NCBI RefSeq assembly: GCF_000757825.1
Contig: NZ_CP009451.1
Span: forward strand, 124,001-188,000
Direction of reading: 5' to 3'
Length of the DNA: 64,000 nt
Origin: Cedecea neteri
GTDB lineage: Bacteria > Pseudomonadota > Gammaproteobacteria > Enterobacterales > Enterobacteriaceae
The translations under genes were made by a program, and so were the position numbers. The notes under the pieces were generated by a model that saw only the letters and a program-made list of their open reading frames with translations, was not told the DNA's origin and searched no databases. Below are positions 61,084-64,000 of the stretch, in pieces; position 1 is the first letter of the stretch; each line of letters begins with the position of its first letter.

Positions 61084-62286
61084 ATGCAACAGAAGATCCT
61101 TATCCTTGGCGCCGGCTTTGCCGGTATGTGGGCGGCCCTGAGCGCGGCCAGACTTGCGGCGATGTACGATCGCGAAGACATTGAGATTACCGTGCTGGCC
61201 CCTCAGCCGGAGCTGCGCGTGCGCCCACGTTTCTACGAAACCGAGGTGGCTTCGCTGGTCGCTCCGCTTCAGCCGTTGTTCGACGTTACAGGCGTGACCT
61301 TTGTGAAAGGCGAAGCGCAGCGCATCGACAGCGTAAATCAGTGCGTCTGGTATCGGGATGAGCAGGGCAACAGCACGCCTCGCCAGTACGATCGTCTGGT
61401 TCTGGCGACGGGCAGCAACCTGAAACGTGATCTGATTAAAGGTGCGGCGGAACATGCGTTCGACCTCGACCAGCTTGAGAGCGCGCTACGTCTGGAACAG
61501 CATATCTCTGCTTTAGCGCAGCAGGCAGAGAGCGAAGCCCGTAATACGGTCATCGTCTGCGGCGGCGGATTTACCGGCATTGAGATGGCCACTGAGCTGC
61601 CCGGCAGGTTACGCGCAGTGCTTGGCGCCGATACGCAAACTCGCGTCATTGTGGTTGAGCGGGGCGATAAAATCGGCGGGCGCTACAGCAGCGAGCTGCG
61701 TGACGTGATTGCAACCGCCAGCGAAGAGCTCGGCGTGGAGTGGCGTCTGAATGCCGACGTCCTTGAAGTTGATGCCGAGGGCATTGTGCTGGCCGACGGC
61801 GAGCGTATTGCCTCCAGCACGGTGATTCTGACCGCTGGCGTGCAGGCCAGTCCGTTAACGGAGCAGATTAGCGCCCCGCGTGATAAACAGGGTCGTCTGC
61901 ACGTGGATGCATTTTTACGAGTGGAAGGGCAGCCAGCCATTTTTGCCACCGGTGACGTTGCACGTGCCGAGACGGATGATTTGGGCAACCTGGCGCTGAT
62001 GACCTGCCAGCATGCCATCATGTTGGGGCGTTTTGTGGGGTACAACGTCGCGGCAAGCCTGCTGGACGTGGCGCCGTTACCTTATCGCCAGATTAACTAC
62101 GTCACCTGCCTCGACCTCGGTAACTGGGGCGCGGTGTTTACCGAAGGCTGGGAGCAGAAGGTGACCCACGTGCGCGAGGAAGCGAAGAAAATTAAGCTGT
62201 CGATTACCCAGGAACTGATTTACCCGCCGGTGGCAGACAGAAAAATCGCTTTTGAAACCGCAGATCCGTTAGCGCCGTTCGTCTAA
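61084..62286 (+). CDS. NAD(P)/FAD-dependent oxidoreductase, type II NADH dehydrogenase-like
   Basis: A 400-residue flavoprotein with two dinucleotide motifs: KILILGAGFAGMWAAL (FAD, about 4-19) and VIVCGGGFTGIEMATEL (NADH, about 155-170). The segment FATGDVAR closes the FAD site. It is related to Ndh/Nox-type enzymes moving electrons from NADH to quinones or other acceptors. The ATG at 61084 follows GGAGTAGAACC; the longer frame from 61051 is in the leader. Probably regulated by the divergent Rrf2 protein. Confidence 0.88.
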   Translation: MQQKILILGAGFAGMWAALSAARLAAMYDREDIEITVLAPQPELRVRPRFYETEVASLVAPLQPLFDVTGVTFVKGEAQRIDSVNQCVWYRDEQGNSTPRQYDRLVLATGSNLKRDLIKGAAEHAFDLDQLESALRLEQHISALAQQAESEARNTVIVCGGGFTGIEMATELPGRLRAVLGADTQTRVIVVERGDKIGGRYSSELRDVIATASEELGVEWRLNADVLEVDAEGIVLADGERIASSTVILTAGVQASPLTEQISAPRDKQGRLHVDAFLRVEGQPAIFATGDVARAETDDLGNLALMTCQHAIMLGRFVGYNVAASLLDVAPLPYRQINYVTCLDLGNWGAVFTEGWEQKVTHVREEAKKIKLSITQELIYPPVADRKIAFETADPLAPFV

Positions 62287-62295
62287 GCGCTTTAT

Positions 62296-62328
62296 CATGC
62301 TGCCGAATGTTTATCAGGAGGCAGCATG
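62296..62328 (+). promoter_or_regulatory. Hairpin sequestering the yqfB start codon
   Basis: CATGCTGCC (62296-62304) pairs perfectly with GGCAGCATG (62320-62328), leaving a 15-base loop. The right arm contains the yqfB ATG, and most of the AGGAGG ribosome site lies at the loop-stem boundary. The left arm is in the 39-base gap after the NADH dehydrogenase-like gene, so it could couple or restrain translation. Confidence 0.6.
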
Positions 62329-62643
62329 GCTAACGACATCACTTTTTTCCGCCGCTTTGAGCACGACATTGTCGCCGGGCTTAAAACCATCACCCTGCGC
62401 GACAGCAGTGAGTCACATTTTGAGCCAGGGCAGCGTTTACGCGTCGGCCGCTATGAAGATGACGTCTATTTCTGCACTATCGATGTGATCGGCGTGACGC
62501 CGGTACTGCTTGACGATCTGGACGATGAGCACGCCCGCCAGGAGAATATGACGCTGGCAGAGCTTAAACAGGTTATTGGTGAGATTTATCCGGGATTAAA
62601 TGCGCTGTACGAAATTTCTTTCCGCCTGGTGAGCGTGCCTTGA
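62326..62643 (+). CDS. yqfB: N4-acetylcytidine amidohydrolase YqfB (ASCH domain)
   Basis: A 105-residue ASCH-fold protein matching E. coli YqfB, which hydrolyses N4-acetylcytidine. The catalytic residues of YqfB (Lys21, Thr24, Glu74) correspond to Lys20 and Thr23 in GLKTITLRD and Glu73 in [25 protein letters not shown] is the conserved core. Confidence 0.93.
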   Translation: MANDITFFRRFEHDIVAGLKTITLRDSSESHFEPGQRLRVGRYEDDVYFCTIDVIGVTPVLLDDLDDEHARQENMTLAELKQVIGEIYPGLNALYEISFRLVSVP

Positions 62644-62772
62644 TAAAACACGGGCTTTTTTCAGGGCATTACCGGGGATAAGCAGGATGTGTGAGTGGTT
62701 ATTGCACGATAGCCTTTCGTCACTCAATGATAGGATCGTGAATTAATTTATTTCAATCACGCAAATGTCATC

Positions 62773-64000
62773 ATGCAAAATCACTTTTTGAAACAGATTC
62801 AGCATTACCTGAAGGATTTTGAAAACCCGGCGCTGGTGGCTCAGGTGCCTCAGTCACTTGCCGATTACCTTTTCTCAAACCAGGCGTTGCTTGATGACAG
62901 CCGTATCACGCTGGACTTAATCAACGCGTTAGGCGACAGCCTTGAAGGCAAGCCGCAGAACCTCAACCAACTTTATCTGGCTCTTTATCTCTTCTGGTTG
63001 AACGCTATGGCGCATAGCGGCATCGATATCTTTTATTTTGGCGAATTAAGTAAGCTGCAAATGCTTGGCTCGCGATTCAGAGCTTCCGCCATTAATAATC
63101 TCTATTATCTGAATGCCGAAGAGCAAAATCAGCAGGAAATTGATGCTTTTGATGCAAAGATCGCAGCAAGTACCGCCCCTTTTATCCTTTACGATCCTCA
63201 GGGGCTAAAACTGGCTCTGGCGGTTGAGCATCCTCAGGCCATCGCCTGCATTTCATATTATGATTTGCTGATCGATAATTTCATCCCCTTAAGTACAAAT
63301 GCCATCCAGCACACGCATTTGCTGGCGCAGCAATACGCTGCGCTGGCTGACCCGGACGTTAAAACGGTTATTATTGGTAACTCTTACAGCTTCTATGGCT
63401 TCCCTGAGGCGTGGCTGGAACACAGCGTCAATATCTCTACCCACAGTTTGGGACTTAAGCAGGCGCAGCAGCTGACGGCACATATCCTTGAGCGTTACCC
63501 GCAGGTACAGAACTTTGTTTATTGCCTGGGTTTTTTTGATCTGTACAGCGATCTGCTAAAAACAAAAGACGACTTTAACCAGCAGATTATTCATGCCTGG
63601 AGCCAGCTCAACAGCCATTATCTGATAAAGGGCGCCAGCGAATCCGCCTCGGACGATATTCAGGTCTTTAGCCGCCTGGTGATGCCATTTCCAGCGCAGG
63701 GGCAGCCCATTACCGGGCTGGATGATGTCATCTTCAGGGAGCAAATTTGCGAATCCACACGAAATTTAACGGGCAATCTTACTTCTCTGCCTCCGGCCCG
63801 GCAGCAGCAGATGGCGCAGCAGCGTGGCATAGCTCACTCTAAATCGGTTCATCATCAGGTCACACTGAATGAAAATACGCGGCGGGTGGCCGAAATGGAC
63901 GTTCTGTTAGCGAAGCACGGCAGGAAGGTTGTCTGGCTGACGCCACCGTTCCCGGCAGCTTATGTAGACAATCTGGACGTCAGGATGAAATATACGCATC
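62773..64000 (+). CDS. Unrecognised SGNH-like protein, 3' end outside window
   Basis: An open frame of 409 codons from the ATG at 62773, with no stop before the window ends. The first ~190 residues are helical and polar. VIIGNSYSFYGFPEAW then resembles the GxSxS-type opening of SGNH hydrolases and cell-surface acyl-transfer proteins, with FVYCLGFFDLYSDLL as the following block and VVWLTPPFPAAYVDN a later block of such proteins. There is no signal peptide or membrane segment in the visible part. I do not recognise a named family. Codon use is less GC-rich than the neighbours. The 129-base gap before it shows no feature. Confidence 0.7.
   Translation, partial: MQNHFLKQIQHYLKDFENPALVAQVPQSLADYLFSNQALLDDSRITLDLINALGDSLEGKPQNLNQLYLALYLFWLNAMAHSGIDIFYFGELSKLQMLGSRFRASAINNLYYLNAEEQNQQEIDAFDAKIAASTAPFILYDPQGLKLALAVEHPQAIACISYYDLLIDNFIPLSTNAIQHTHLLAQQYAALADPDVKTVIIGNSYSFYGFPEAWLEHSVNISTHSLGLKQAQQLTAHILERYPQVQNFVYCLGFFDLYSDLLKTKDDFNQQIIHAWSQLNSHYLIKGASESASDDIQVFSRLVMPFPAQGQPITGLDDVIFREQICESTRNLTGNLTSLPPARQQQMAQQRGIAHSKSVHHQVTLNENTRRVAEMDVLLAKHGRKVVWLTPPFPAAYVDNLDVRMKYTH

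Overview
The window is about 64 kb of enterobacterial chromosome, roughly 56-58% GC by eye. Close relatives of E. coli or Klebsiella genes occur throughout: paaHIJK, yncJ, emrE, nfrB, ydcR, patD, kbp, ynfC, ortT, gpdQ, mtcBC and yqfB. The mixture (a KPN_01854/KPN_01858-type cluster, gpdQ as in Klebsiella aerogenes, a GH46 chitosanase and a PL7 alginate lyase) points to a Klebsiella-like or environmental Enterobacteriaceae such as Cedecea, Kosakonia or Raoultella. I cannot fix the genus. I saw no rRNA, tRNA, CRISPR array, insertion sequence or prophage.

Layout. 1-4.2 kb: 3' end of the phenylacetate operon (paaH partial, I, J, K). 4.2-11.8 kb: a reverse-strand operon with a peptide-type ABC importer, an LLM flavin monooxygenase and a two-domain AhpD-like protein of unknown substrate, preceded by a long inverted repeat covering the first Shine-Dalgarno. 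11.9-14.3 kb: yncJ, azlCD with a divergent XRE-cupin regulator, and an EmrE-type pump. 14.6-17.8 kb: nfrB plus a shortened nfrA without its outer-membrane barrel. 17.8-22.6 kb: a small periplasmic protein, a cyanide-insensitive type bd oxidase with its small subunit, a hexapeptide acyltransferase and a chitosanase.

22.6-36.9 kb looks like a phosphoester scavenging block. One half has MBL hydrolase, LacI regulator and inositol monophosphatase genes divergent from an ABC importer, with a perfect operator between them. The other half is a ugp-like importer built around gpdQ. A lower-GC GntR/TIM-barrel pair and a small secreted protein separate the halves. 37-46 kb follows the E. coli ydcR-patD-ortT order, but ydcSTUV is missing; the interval holds a GNAT enzyme, a periplasmic MBL protein, an alginate lyase and a molbindin with an internal deletion. 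After ortT comes a frameshifted double ATPase without permeases.

46.3-49.6 kb is a lower-GC type VI secretion cargo module: a PAAR-lipase gene split by a frameshift, then two recently duplicated DUF2931 lipoproteins, probably immunity proteins. 49.6-60.1 kb is a sulfur and amino-acid scavenging region: a peptide-type importer lacking an ATPase, an M20 hydrolase, a D-cysteine desulfhydrase-like enzyme, an ornithine cyclodeaminase-like enzyme, a sulfurtransferase, a GntR regulator and mtcBC. 60.4-62.3 kb: an Rrf2 regulator divergent from a type II NADH dehydrogenase-like enzyme, with a perfect palindrome across the promoter. The window ends with yqfB, whose start codon lies in a hairpin, and an unrecognised SGNH-like gene running off the end.
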